Translations under genes and position numbers: made by a program | Part shown: one piece after another, positions 42,367 through 50,772 of the stretch | Numbering within the stretch: position 1 is the stretch's first letter | Layout of the letters: the number at the start of each line of letters is the position of its first letter | NCBI GenBank assembly: GCA_029862205.1 | Contig: JAOTXT010000012.1 | Span: 1 to 64,000, forward strand | Length of the DNA: 64,000 nucleotides | Source: Paracoccaceae bacterium | GTDB taxonomy: Bacteria; Pseudomonadota; Alphaproteobacteria; Rhodobacterales; Rhodobacteraceae | Direction of reading: 5' to 3' | Notes under the pieces: model-generated | Seen by the model: the letters and a program-made list of their open reading frames with translations, nothing else | The model's database searches: none | What the model was told of the DNA's origin: nothing

Positions 42367-44019
42367 ATGGCATCCTACCAATACGTCTTCCACATGGACG
42401 GGGTCACCAAGTCCTACGGCTCGAAGAAGGTCTTCGAGAACATCCGGCTCAGCTTCCTCCCCGGCGTCAAGATCGGCGTTGTCGGCGTCAACGGCTCGGG
42501 CAAGTCCACGCTGATGCGGATCATGGCGGGCCTCGACAAGGACTATCAGGGCGAGGCCTGGGCGGCCGAGGGTGCCCGCGTCGGCTACCTGCCGCAGGAG
42601 CCGGAGCTCGACCCCACCAAGGACGTGCGCGGCAACGTGATGGAAGGCGTCGCCGCCAAACAGGCGAAGCTCGACCGCTATAACGAACTGGCCATGAACT
42701 ATTCCGACGAGACGGCGGACGAGATGGCCAAGCTCCAGGATCAGATCGACGCGGCGAACCTCTGGGACCTCGACGCCCAGGTCGATGTGGCGATGGAGGC
42801 GCTGCGCTGCCCGCCGGACGGGGCCGATGTCAGCACCCTTTCGGGTGGCGAAAAGCGCCGCGTCGCGCTCTGCAAGCTGCTGCTCGAGGCCCCCGAGATG
42901 CTGCTGCTCGACGAGCCCACCAACCACTTGGACGCCGAGACCATCCTGTGGCTGCAAAAGCACCTGATCGAGTATCCCGGCACGGTCCTGATCATCACCC
43001 ATGACCGCTACTTCCTGGACGAGATCACCGGCTGGATACTCGAACTCGACCGCGGCCGCGGCGTGCCGTGGGAAGGGAACTACTCGTCCTGGCTCGAACA
43101 GAAGGCCAAGCGGCTGGAGCACGAGGCGCGCGAGGACAAGTCGCGCCAGCGCACGCTGGCCCGCGAGCTGGAATGGATCCGGCAGAGCCCCCGCGCCCGC
43201 CAGGCCAAGTCGAAGGCCCGCATCAACTCCTACAACGAACTCGCCAACCAGTCCGAGCGCGAGCGGGTCGGCCGCGCCCAGATCATCGTGCCCCATGGTC
43301 CCCGCCTTGGCGGCAAGGTGATCGAGGTCGAACACCTCAAGAAGGGCTATGGCGAGAACCTGCTGATCGACGATCTGTCGTTCTCGCTGCCGCCGGGCGG
43401 CATTGTCGGCGTGATCGGCCCGAACGGGGCGGGCAAGACCACGCTCTTCCGGATGCTGACGGGGCAGGAGGAACCGGATGCGGGCGCGATCACCTTCGGC
43501 GACACCGTGGAGCTGGCCTATGTGGACCAGTCGCGCGACAGCCTGGACGGCTCGAAGACCGTGTGGGAGGAAATCTCGGACGGGCTCGACGTGATCCAAT
43601 TGGGGGACGCCGAGATGAACAGCCGCGCCTATTGCGGCGCCTTCAACTTCAAGGGCGGCGACCAGCAGAAGAAGGTCGGGCAGCTATCGGGCGGCGAGCG
43701 CAACCGGGTGCATCTGGCAAATCTGTTGCGCCGGGGCGGCAACGTGCTGCTGCTCGACGAGCCGACCAACGACCTCGACGTCGAGACGCTGCGCGCGCTG
43801 GAAGACGCGCTCGTCAACTTCGCCGGCTGCGCCGTGGTGATCAGCCACGACCGGTTCTTCCTCGACCGCCTCTGCACCCATATCCTGGCGTTTGAGGGCG
43901 AAAGCCACGTCGAATGGTTCGAGGGCAATTTCGAGGAGTACGAACAGGACAAGATTGCCCGGCTGGGGCCCGACGCGGTGGAGCCGAAGCGGATTAGGTA
44001 TAAGAAGTTTAAGAGGTGA
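42367..44019 (+). CDS. ettA: Energy-dependent translational throttle protein EttA
   Basis: 550 residues, an ABC-F ATPase with two nucleotide-binding domains. The first Walker A is GVNGSGKST and the second GPNGAGKTT. Two LSGGE/LSGGER signatures and LLLDEPTNHLDAET and LLLDEPTNDLDVET are present. The interdomain linker (about 240-300, KRLEHEAREDKSRQRTLARELEWIRQSPRARQAKSKARI) is the P-site tRNA-interaction motif of EttA. It binds the ribosomal E site and couples translation to the ATP/ADP ratio. No membrane domain. A small membrane-protein gene overlaps its stop codon. Confidence 0.96.
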   Translation: MASYQYVFHMDGVTKSYGSKKVFENIRLSFLPGVKIGVVGVNGSGKSTLMRIMAGLDKDYQGEAWAAEGARVGYLPQEPELDPTKDVRGNVMEGVAAKQAKLDRYNELAMNYSDETADEMAKLQDQIDAANLWDLDAQVDVAMEALRCPPDGADVSTLSGGEKRRVALCKLLLEAPEMLLLDEPTNHLDAETILWLQKHLIEYPGTVLIITHDRYFLDEITGWILELDRGRGVPWEGNYSSWLEQKAKRLEHEAREDKSRQRTLARELEWIRQSPRARQAKSKARINSYNELANQSERERVGRAQIIVPHGPRLGGKVIEVEHLKKGYGENLLIDDLSFSLPPGGIVGVIGPNGAGKTTLFRMLTGQEEPDAGAITFGDTVELAYVDQSRDSLDGSKTVWEEISDGLDVIQLGDAEMNSRAYCGAFNFKGGDQQKKVGQLSGGERNRVHLANLLRRGGNVLLLDEPTNDLDVETLRALEDALVNFAGCAVVISHDRFFLDRLCTHILAFEGESHVEWFEGNFEEYEQDKIARLGPDAVEPKRIRYKKFKR

Positions 44020-44288
44020 CGCTGCCGCCGCTCCGGCCATTGACGATGGCTTCGGTCATATTGTCAGGGATCGTCGTCCTTTATTTCTTTCCCATCTTTC
44101 CGTCGGACACGAAGGAAGATGGGTCCGTTGAATTTCGTGCCTACGGCGTAATCGGCCTTGCGATCATGTCACGGTTCGTAAGCGGTCATTTCGGGAATTC
44201 AGGCATTCAGGGATGGCTGATGAGCCTTTGGGGCGCGTTCGAATTGATTTTCTACGGCGGTGCGCTTGGGATTTTGTTCATGAATTGA
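44016..44288 (+). CDS. Small membrane protein of unknown function
   Basis: 90 residues from a GTG at 44016 that overlaps the ettA stop, or 80 from the ATG at 44046. Three hydrophobic segments are visible: MASVILSGIVVLYFFPIF, YGVIGLAIMSRFVSG and GWLMSLWGAFELIFYGGALGILF. Not recognised. The codons are less GC-rich than in ettA. A second small membrane frame starts in its stop codon, so the two may be a coupled pair. Confidence 0.55.
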   Translation: MTLPPLRPLTMASVILSGIVVLYFFPIFPSDTKEDGSVEFRAYGVIGLAIMSRFVSGHFGNSGIQGWLMSLWGAFELIFYGGALGILFMN

Positions 44289-44479
44289 TAATTGCGTTAA
44301 CAACCGTGGACCCAGAACATGTCGGGTTTGGCATCGTCGTAGCAATGCTCTGGGCCGAGGTCGGCGGACTGTTTACGATGCTTTTCTACTTATTGGAGCT
44401 TCCGAATCTCTTGGCGGTCATTTCGGCGGTTGTAATCGTGCACATATCGGCGCGATGGGAGCGCGCGCGCAGCAAGTAG
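44285..44479 (+). CDS. Very small membrane protein ending in a REP
   Basis: 64 residues if it starts at the TTG 44285-44287, which overlaps the previous stop (TTGA); the same frame is open from an ATG at 44213 inside the previous gene. Hydrophobic segments are VGFGIVVAMLWAEVGGLFTMLFYLL and NLLAVISAVVIVHI. The basic end reads SARWERARSK. The stop TAG (44477-44479) is the GTAG of a type B REP starting at 44476. Coding status is likely from composition and coupling, but the start is a guess. Confidence 0.5.
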   Translation: MIIALTTVDPEHVGFGIVVAMLWAEVGGLFTMLFYLLELPNLLAVISAVVIVHISARWERARSK

Positions 44480-44592
44480 GGTGCGTGCTTGCACGCACCA
44501 TTCAACATCGCCACCGGCAAAAACACCGGTGCTCGCACGCACCATCATTTCGACCCGCGTTCTCCAACGGTGCGTGCAAGCACGCACCCTAC
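44476..44592. repeat. REP cluster (type B) at the 3' end of RAYT B
   Basis: A plus copy at 44476-44499 (GTAGGGTGCGTGC, tt, GCACGCACC), a degenerate half around 44528-44543, and a minus copy at 44569-44592 whose GTAG contains the TAG stop of RAYT B (44589-44591). The outer plus copy's GTAG holds the stop of the small membrane gene. So both ends of this cluster double as stop codons. Confidence 0.93.
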
Positions 44593-45080
44593 ATCCATTC
44601 CGGCCCCGCGCGGCCCATGCGGATGTCGCGGTGAAGCGAGGAATGCGGCCAATCCCGCGCCCGCTCAACGAATCCGTGCTTCACCGGGTTCCACCAGCAA
44701 TATTCCACATGCACCCGGTAATCCTCGGCGTCGCGGATGTGGTGCTCCCAGTATCGCCGCTGCCAGATGCCGCGTTCGGCGCGCGTGACGTGGCTCTGCC
44801 TCAACCGGCCTTTCGGAAGCCCGAGCGAGAAGCGCGTCTTGATCTGCCGCCATCGCAGCGCATAGTCGTTGTCGGCACCGGGCAGGGTCAGTACGGCGTG
44901 CAGGTGGTCGGGAAGCACGACGAGCGCATCGACGGCAACGGGCCGCCGCTTCAGCGTCGCATTGAAGGCAGATCGAAACAGGTCGATCCTCTGGACCAGC
45001 AGGTCCGAGCCGCGGTCTGCCAAGGCCACGGTGAAGAAGATCGTCGCCCCGGGAACGCGCGGACGAAGGTAGTTAGGCAT
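44589..45080 (-). CDS. REP-associated tyrosine transposase (RAYT B, Y1/HUH family)
   Basis: 163 residues. The HUH motif is in VVLPDHLHAVLTLP, the conserved block is RGIWQRRYWEHHIRD and the nucleophilic Tyr is in HVEYCWWNPVKHGFV. Similar to RAYT A by eye, but clearly diverged (for example the 60-110 region). It ends GPEWM, with the TAG stop formed by the GTAG of the adjoining type B REP. REP pairs lie on both sides (44476-44592, 45115-45189). It should nick and perhaps move type B REPs; its own mobility is doubtful. Confidence 0.94.
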   Translation of the reverse strand: MPNYLRPRVPGATIFFTVALADRGSDLLVQRIDLFRSAFNATLKRRPVAVDALVVLPDHLHAVLTLPGADNDYALRWRQIKTRFSLGLPKGRLRQSHVTRAERGIWQRRYWEHHIRDAEDYRVHVEYCWWNPVKHGFVERARDWPHSSLHRDIRMGRAGPEWM

Positions 45081-45114
45081 CCTGCAACATTCGCTCCAGC
45101 ATGGTTAACAATTC

Positions 45115-45189
45115 GTAGGGTGCGTGCTCGCACGCACCGTTTGATTGCGAGCCGCGTGCCCCAACGGTGCGTGCGAGCACGCACCCTAC
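45115..45189. repeat. REP pair (type B) upstream of RAYT B
   Basis: A plus copy at 45115-45138 (GTAGGGTGCGTGC, tc-type core, GCACGCACC) and a minus copy at 45166-45189, convergent with GTAG at the outer ends. The 27-bp spacer TTTGATTGCGAGCCGCGTGC... has no clear dyad. Confidence 0.93.
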
Positions 45190-45314
45190 CGGCCGCTCTC
45201 CCCACGCTGCCAAACCCGCCCGATCAACTGCGCGTGATCGGTGGTCCTTTCCTTCCCCTCGGGCGGAGCCCACCGGATATCGTCGACCAAACCCTATTCC
45301 CAGAGGCTCCGCCC

Positions 45315-45710
45315 ATGCCCCCACTCCGCCCCGCCCTCGCCGCCGCGCTGCTTGCCGCCCTCGCCCTCCCCACCCTCGCGGGCGACCGCACCCCGCTGAC
45401 CGCCCCCGAACTGACCGAGCTCCTGTCCGGCAACACCGAGACCTGGAGCACCCTTGGCGCCGGCTATTACGACCCCTCGGGGAGCATCGCGTTCATCTGG
45501 AAGAAGAAGCCCGGCTCGGGCGAGTGGAAGATCACCGCCGATCAAGAATCCGGGGACGGCAAGCTCTGCCTCAAGATCACCGAGTGGTACGGCCAGGACT
45601 TCAACTGCAGCTGGACCTATTTCCGCGAGGACGGGGACATCTATTCCCTGAACCTCAAGACCGACAAAGCGACCAAGATGCCCGGCTTCACGCCGGGCAA
45701 GACGTTCTGA
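45315..45710 (+). CDS. Small secreted protein, DUF995-like
   Basis: 131 residues with a signal peptide (residues 1-22, ending LPTLAG). The mature part LTAPELTELLSGNTETW, YYDPSGSIAFIWKKKPGSGEWKI and CLKITEWYGQDFNCSWTYFRED matches the pattern of the alphaproteobacterial DUF995 type, where a lipocalin-like beta barrel is likely. Two Cys (CLKIT, FNCSW) may form a disulfide. The long open frame upstream to 44481 is a shadow of RAYT B. Role unknown. Confidence 0.82.
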   Translation: MPPLRPALAAALLAALALPTLAGDRTPLTAPELTELLSGNTETWSTLGAGYYDPSGSIAFIWKKKPGSGEWKITADQESGDGKLCLKITEWYGQDFNCSWTYFREDGDIYSLNLKTDKATKMPGFTPGKTF

Positions 45711-45727
45711 CGGCGCAGGGTTTTCAG

Positions 45728-45784
45728 GTAGGGCGGGGTTTACCCCGCCGTTGCGCTTCGTTGGCGGGACAAATCCCGCCTAAC
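45728..45784. repeat. REP pair, CGGGG variant
   Basis: A plus hairpin at 45728-45749 (GTAGGGCGGGG, ttta, CCCCGCC) and a minus hairpin at 45763-45784 (read on the minus strand GTTAGGCGGGA, tttg, TCCCGCC). It begins 18 bp after the DUF995-like stop. The AT-rich element copy A follows directly. Confidence 0.88.
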
Positions 45785-45800
45785 GGCTGACCTTTCAGAC

Positions 45801-45905
45801 CGTTGCGCAAAATGACGGATGAGCGCGCGCCAACCGTGAACAAACGGTAAATCGATTTGAAATTTACATTAGTTTCAATTAGATATCGAGAATCTCACAC
45901 GTGAG
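45801..45905 (+). repeat. AT-rich element, copy A, ending in TCTCAC-AC-GTGAGA
   Basis: The unit begins CGTTGC..AAAATG and runs through GCGCGCGCCAACCGTGAA and an ACCGT-N6-ACGGT dyad, into about 50 bp of AT-rich DNA, then the palindrome at 45892-45905. It aligns along its length with copy B (55362-55470, minus strand). It lies in a 330-bp gap between genes that contains REPs and no gene. Confidence 0.8.
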
Positions 45906-45936
45906 ACGGCGTGAATTTGACCCGCACCGCCGCCGC

Positions 45937-45958
45937 GTAGGGCGAGGTTCGCCCCGCC
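45937..45958 (+). repeat. Solo REP, CGAGG variant
   Basis: GTAGGGCGAGG, ttcg, CCCCGCC; one mismatch in the stem. It lies 31 bp after the palindrome of element copy A. The rest of the gap up to the GNAT gene at 46041 shows no gene. Confidence 0.75.
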
Positions 45959-46040
45959 ATCGCGCCGGAACGGCGGGGGGCGGTTGCCTCGGCTGGCATG
46001 CGGTGTGCCATCCGGCTAGGGTCACGGCAATGCAATAGCC

Positions 46041-46892
46041 ATGGCAACGCCCCACCCCATGACCCTTTCCATCCGCCCCATGACGCCCGCCGATCTGGAC
46101 ACCGCTATCGGCTGGGCCGCCGCCGAGGGCTGGAACCCGGGGCTCGCCGACGCCTCCGCCTTCCTGGCCGAGGACCCGGGCGGGTTCCTGATGGGCTGGC
46201 TGGGGGACGAGCCGGTCTCGTCGATCTCGGTCGTGCGCTATGGGGATGGGTTCGGCTTTCTCGGTTTCTACATCGTGACACCCGGGTGGCGGGGTCAGGG
46301 TCACGGGCTCGCCACCTGGCGGGCGGGCATGGACCGGCTCGAGGGCCGCGTCGTCGGGCTCGACGGCGTCGTCGCCCAACAGGATAATTATCGCGAATCT
46401 GGCTTCGTGCTGGCCCACCGCAACATTCGCTATGGCGGCACGGTCGAGGTAGAGGCGCCCGACGATCCGCGACTGACCGGCCGCCTCGCACCACAGGATT
46501 GCGCGGCGCTCGACCGCATCTTATTCCCGGCTGGCCGCGGCGCGTTCCTTGCCGCCTGGCTCGGCGCGCCCGGCCATGTGGTCCGGGCAATCGCCGAGGA
46601 CGGCGCCGTCACCGGCTACGGCGTGCTGCGTCCGTGCCGCGAGGGGGCGAAGATCGGCCCGCTCTTCGCCGCGACCGAGGCGGATGCCGATCTCCTCTTC
46701 CGCGCCCTCGCCGCCGAGGCACCGCCCGGGCCGGTTTTCCTCGATCCGCCCGAGCCGAATACCGCGGCGATCCAGCTGGCCGAGCGCCGTGGCCTGGTCC
46801 CGTCCTTCGAGACCGCACGCATGTATCGCGGCCCGGCACCCGAGCTGCCGCTGAACCAGATCTTCGGCATCACCACCTTCGAGCTGGGCTAG
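46041..46892 (+). CDS. GNAT family N-acetyltransferase
   Basis: 283 residues. The N-terminal GNAT domain (7-140) has LSIRPMTPADLDTAIGW, GFGFLGFYIVTPGWRGQGHGLATWRAGMDRL (acetyl-CoA loop RGQGHG) and a C-terminal domain of about 130 residues (160-283) with GPLFAATEADADLLFRALAAE and FLDPPEPNTAAIQLAERRGL. This two-domain form is common among uncharacterised acetyltransferases in Proteobacteria. The start ATG lacks a good ribosome-binding site; an in-frame ATG at 46059 is equally possible. Acceptor unknown. Confidence 0.88.
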   Translation: MATPHPMTLSIRPMTPADLDTAIGWAAAEGWNPGLADASAFLAEDPGGFLMGWLGDEPVSSISVVRYGDGFGFLGFYIVTPGWRGQGHGLATWRAGMDRLEGRVVGLDGVVAQQDNYRESGFVLAHRNIRYGGTVEVEAPDDPRLTGRLAPQDCAALDRILFPAGRGAFLAAWLGAPGHVVRAIAEDGAVTGYGVLRPCREGAKIGPLFAATEADADLLFRALAAEAPPGPVFLDPPEPNTAAIQLAERRGLVPSFETARMYRGPAPELPLNQIFGITTFELG

Positions 46893-47056
46893 CGCGGCAT
46901 CGGTGCCGAGGCAGTGATCGTCAGACGGGTTTGCAGCCGCGCCTGGGCGTGATATTCGAGGAATGGGCTCATGCCCGATGACGACCGGCCGATTGCGCGG
47001 CCCATTAGAAAGCGGGTGTGTATCCTTTGCTTCGTTTGTCAGGAGAGCCGACCTAG

Positions 47057-48241
47057 ATGCCGCTTTCGCATTTTCGCCAGGCGCCGAAACTTGCCGCCCA
47101 TTTGCGCAATGTCGTCCAGCCAGGCCCCTATCCCGAGCGACTAGACGCGCTGTTCTCGCAGCAGATGGCGCGCGACGCCTTGTCCGAGATCAGCCAATGG
47201 CCCGGATATGCGCCGACCCCGCTGCGCAGCCTCGACAAGCTGGCCGGAGCGCTGGGGCTCGGCGAGGTGCTCTATAAGGACGAGAGCCAGCGCTTCGACC
47301 TCGGATCGTTCAAGGCGCTGGGAGGGGCCTATGCGGTGCTGCGGCTGCTCAGCGACAAGCTGGGTGTCTCGACGTCCGAGCTGCGCGCCGGCGCCGCCCA
47401 CGACGCGGCGGCGCAGATCACGGTGACCACCGCGACCGATGGCAACCACGGGCGCTCGGTCGCCTGGGGCGCGCGGCAAGCGGGATGCAAGTGCCGGATC
47501 TATGTCCACAAGGACGTCTCGGAGAACCGCGCCGCGGCCATGACCGAGCTCGGCGCCGAGCTGGTGCGGACCACCGGCACCTACGACGATTCGGTGCGCC
47601 AATGCGCCGCCGAATCGGCGCAGAACGGCTGGTTCGTGGTCTCTGATACCTCTTACGAGGGCTATCTGAATGTGCCGCGCCAGGTGATGGCGGGCTACAC
47701 CGCGCTCGCCTCCGAGGTAATGGAACAGGCCGAAGGGCCGGTCACCCACATCTTCCTGCAAGCCGGGGTCGGTGGAATGGCGGCGGCGGTCGCAGCGCGC
47801 TATTGGATGGAGCACGGTGCCGCCCTGCCCCGGATCGTGATCGTCGAGTCTGAATACGCCGCCTGCTTCCTGAAAAGCGCCAAGCAGGGCCGCGCCGCCA
47901 AGGTCCGGATCCGCCACGAGACGGTGATGGCTGGAATGTCCTGCGGCGAGGTCTCGGTGGTGGCATGGGAAATCCTGCGCCGCACCGCAGGTCATTTCGT
48001 CACCATCGCCGACAGCACCGTGGCGCCCGCGATGCGGATGCTGGCCTCGGGCGTCGCGGGCGGTGGCGAGATCGAGGCGGGCGAGTGTTCGGTCGCCGGG
48101 CCCGTCGCCCTGATCGCCGCGGCCTGCGATCAGAACCTGCGCGAGTCGATGCAGCTTGATGGCGAGTCGCGGGTGCTGCTGATCGGCACCGAGGGCGCGA
48201 CCGACCGCGCGATTTATGACGACCTGCTGAAAGCCGTCTAA
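47057..48241 (+). CDS. dpaL: 2,3-diaminopropionate ammonia-lyase
   Basis: 394 residues, PLP fold type II. The PLP-binding Lys86 is in DLGSFKALGGAYA; VTTATDGNHGRSVAWGARQAG, QAGVGGMAAAVAARYW and MAGMSCGEVS are diaminopropionate lyase motifs. It converts D- or L-2,3-diaminopropionate to pyruvate and two ammonia. The start ATG has AGGAGAG upstream. An M24 peptidase gene follows 2 bp later, so the two are translated together and the peptidase may release the diamino acid from a peptide or amide. Confidence 0.92.
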   Translation: MPLSHFRQAPKLAAHLRNVVQPGPYPERLDALFSQQMARDALSEISQWPGYAPTPLRSLDKLAGALGLGEVLYKDESQRFDLGSFKALGGAYAVLRLLSDKLGVSTSELRAGAAHDAAAQITVTTATDGNHGRSVAWGARQAGCKCRIYVHKDVSENRAAAMTELGAELVRTTGTYDDSVRQCAAESAQNGWFVVSDTSYEGYLNVPRQVMAGYTALASEVMEQAEGPVTHIFLQAGVGGMAAAVAARYWMEHGAALPRIVIVESEYAACFLKSAKQGRAAKVRIRHETVMAGMSCGEVSVVAWEILRRTAGHFVTIADSTVAPAMRMLASGVAGGGEIEAGECSVAGPVALIAAACDQNLRESMQLDGESRVLLIGTEGATDRAIYDDLLKAV

Positions 48242-48243
48242 AC

Positions 48244-49401
48244 GTGGCGGCACCGCCCCGAGGGTTCCCGGCTAGCGAATTCGAGGCCCGTCTCGAGCGG
48301 GCGCAACGGGCGATGGCGGCCGAGGGCCTCGCGGCGCTCCTGCTCAGCACCGAGCCTGAGATCCGCTGGTTCAGCGGCTTCCTGACCCAGTTCTGGCAAA
48401 GCCCGACCCGGCCCTGGTTTCTGGTCGTGCCCGCGCGTGGCAAGCCGGTCGCGGTGATCCCGGGGATCGGCGCCGAGTGCATGGGCCGGACCTGGATCGA
48501 GGATATCCGCACCTGGTCCGCGCCCGATCCCGAGGACGATGGCGTCGGCCTGTTGGCTGCGGCGCTCAGCGAGCACGCAGGCACGGGGGCGATCGGTTTG
48601 CCGATGGGGCCGGAGACACATCTGCGGATGCCGCTCAATGATTTCGAGCGCCTGCGCGCCGCGCTGCCCAGCACCGAGTTCCGCGACGCGACCGGTCTGA
48701 TCCGCGCGCTTAGACGCATCAAGTCCGAGGCCGAGATCGACAAGATCCGGTTCGCGGCCCAGGCCGCCTCGTCGGCCTTCACCCGGGTCCCCGATATCCT
48801 GGCGCCTGGCATGACGGAGACCGACGCTTTCCGCGCCTTCAAGATCGCCGCGCTCGAGGCCGGCCTCGACGACGTCGCCTATCTGGTGGGCGCGGCGCGC
48901 TCGGGCGGCTATGGCGACATCATCTCGCCACCCGCCGACCGGCCGTTGACCCAAGGCGATGTCCTGATCCTGGATATCGGCGGGGTCCATGACGGCTATT
49001 ATTGCGACTTTGACCGGAACTTCGCCGTGGGCGCGGTTGGCGACGCGGTGCACAGAGCACACGAGACCGTCTGGCAGGCAACCGAAGCCGGATTGGCGGC
49101 GGCCCGGCCCGGGGCGACCTGCGCCGATCTCTTCCGCACGATGCAGACGGCGATGGGGGGCGATGCCGAGCCCAATGTGGGCCGGCTGGGGCATGGGTTG
49201 GGGATGCAGTTAACCGAGCATCCGTCACTGACGCCGTGGGACCAGACGGTGCTGGAGCCGGGATTGGTTCTGACACTCGAGCCCGGGATGGAGATCTCGC
49301 CTGGCAAGCTGATTGTTCACGAGGAAAACATCGTAGTCCGAAACGGCCCGCCGGAGCTTCTGACCGTCCGGGCGCCGCGCGAGATGCCGGTCATCGGCTA
49401 A
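48244..49401 (+). CDS. M24 family metallopeptidase (Xaa-Pro aminopeptidase-like)
   Basis: 385 residues with a GTG start 2 bp after dpaL. A creatinase-like N-terminal domain (1-140) is followed by the pita-bread catalytic domain. The metal ligands are in ILDIGGVHDGYYCDFDRNF (two Asp), GHGLGMQLTEHPSL (His), LTLEPGMEI (Glu) and VHEENIVV (Glu). It removes a residue from a proline peptide, or acts on a related amide as ectoine hydrolases of the same family do. The pairing with a diaminopropionate lyase hints at a diamino-acid derivative as substrate; inference. Its 3' end overlaps the monooxygenase gene by 11 bp. Confidence 0.9.
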   Translation: MAAPPRGFPASEFEARLERAQRAMAAEGLAALLLSTEPEIRWFSGFLTQFWQSPTRPWFLVVPARGKPVAVIPGIGAECMGRTWIEDIRTWSAPDPEDDGVGLLAAALSEHAGTGAIGLPMGPETHLRMPLNDFERLRAALPSTEFRDATGLIRALRRIKSEAEIDKIRFAAQAASSAFTRVPDILAPGMTETDAFRAFKIAALEAGLDDVAYLVGAARSGGYGDIISPPADRPLTQGDVLILDIGGVHDGYYCDFDRNFAVGAVGDAVHRAHETVWQATEAGLAAARPGATCADLFRTMQTAMGGDAEPNVGRLGHGLGMQLTEHPSLTPWDQTVLEPGLVLTLEPGMEISPGKLIVHEENIVVRNGPPELLTVRAPREMPVIG

Positions 49402-50647
49402 CCCGAGCCGGGGACCTCGGCGCCATCGGGGTGCGCACATGTTCCGGCCTGAGACCCAGCCCGATCAGCCTGGCAGGAAAGCGCCGTAGCCACGGCCAGC
49501 TATGGAAGAGGCGGATCATCCAAGGCGCGCGCGGAGGAGCGGTGTCGGCGCTCAGCGTCTCGGCGATTAGGCTGTGCTGCAAACCCAGTTGCAGGCGCTG
49601 GGTCATGCGGGTCGGCCAGCCACGCCGGGCAGCGACGCGCCGCAAGTCGTCCACGCTCGGCGCGCCCTTGGTTAACGGCCCTGCCAACAGGTTCGCCGCC
49701 GCGACCGCATCCTGGATCGCCAGGTTGATGCCGACACCAGCGACAGGCGACATGGCGTGAGCCGCGTCTCCGATGCACAGGAACCCTGGCCGGCACCAAT
49801 CGTGCAGGCGGTCGACCTTCACGGTCAGCAGCTTGACCGCGTCCCAACCCTTCAGACGGCCGACCGGTTCGGCGATCTCGGGCATCAGGCCGGTCAGCTC
49901 GGCCTGGAAATCGGCGAAGGGGCGTTGGCGCAAAGCCGCGTCGCCGCCCTTCGGGATCACATATCCCGCCTGCCAATAATCGCCCCGTGAATCCGATCTG
50001 GGCAGAAGGATTAGGATCCGCCCAGCACCGAACCGGCCGAGCGGGGCGTCCATGCCATCGGGTCGGTCCAGTCGGAACCACTGCACATCCATCGGGGCGC
50101 CAAAGTCCTCCCCAATCAACCCAGCCTGTTCGCGCAGCACCGAGTGGCGACCATCGGCGGCCACCACCAGATCCGCGCGGATCGCAAGCGGCCCTTTCGG
50201 CCCAACCGCCTCGACGCCGGCGATCCGGCTATTCTCACGGATCAGACCTGTCGCCTGGGTGTTCATGTGCAGCGAGAACCACGGCCAGGATCCTGCTGAT
50301 CCCGCGAGAAAATCCAGGAAATCCCATTGCGGCATCAGCGCGATGAACGGACAGGAAACCCGCAATTTCCGGAAGTCCGCGACCGTATAGGTCTCGCCGC
50401 CGAAATCCACCTCCAACCGTTCGACCCGCTGATGCGGCAGGGCCAGCAGACCATCAAGAAGCCCGAGCTCGGCAATCACTTCAAGGGTCGAGGGATGCAG
50501 CGTGTCGCCCCGGAAATCTCGCAGGAAATCACCATGCTTCTCGAGCACCGCGACCTCGATTCCGGCACGCGCAAGCAACAGCCCAAGCATCATGCCGGCG
50601 GGCCCGCCGCCGACAATACAGCATCGCGTTGTCAGTTGATTGGTCAT
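49391..50647 (-). CDS. FAD-dependent monooxygenase (UbiH / aromatic hydroxylase family)
   Basis: 418 residues. The FAD motif CIVGGGPAGMMLGLLLARAG is at residues 10-29, the DG motif ADLVVAADGRHSVLREQAG near 155, and GDAAHAMSPVAGVGINLAIQDA near 290 (GD motif). It hydroxylates an aromatic or quinone-like substrate with NAD(P)H and oxygen. The ATG at 50647 has CCCGGAA upstream; an earlier ATG at 50662 is possible. It is convergent with the M24 peptidase gene and divergent from an MFS gene. Substrate unknown. Confidence 0.9.
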   Translation of the reverse strand: MTNQLTTRCCIVGGGPAGMMLGLLLARAGIEVAVLEKHGDFLRDFRGDTLHPSTLEVIAELGLLDGLLALPHQRVERLEVDFGGETYTVADFRKLRVSCPFIALMPQWDFLDFLAGSAGSWPWFSLHMNTQATGLIRENSRIAGVEAVGPKGPLAIRADLVVAADGRHSVLREQAGLIGEDFGAPMDVQWFRLDRPDGMDAPLGRFGAGRILILLPRSDSRGDYWQAGYVIPKGGDAALRQRPFADFQAELTGLMPEIAEPVGRLKGWDAVKLLTVKVDRLHDWCRPGFLCIGDAAHAMSPVAGVGINLAIQDAVAAANLLAGPLTKGAPSVDDLRRVAARRGWPTRMTQRLQLGLQHSLIAETLSADTAPPRAPWMIRLFHSWPWLRRFPARLIGLGLRPEHVRTPMAPRSPARVSR

Positions 50648-50772
50648 TGTTCCGGGCGCCATCTTGCCTGTCTCGGACCAGGGCCACAATCGCGGCGGCC
50701 ACATGCGAGGCCGAATCCAGCGCTGGCCGCAGGCACCTGATCACGCTAGGTCCGAGGGTCAGGAGGTCCCGT

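Noticed and set aside
45711-46040. A small gene in the 330-bp gap
   Set aside because: All frames are broken by REPs and the AT-rich element, and no start with a ribosome-binding site is present.
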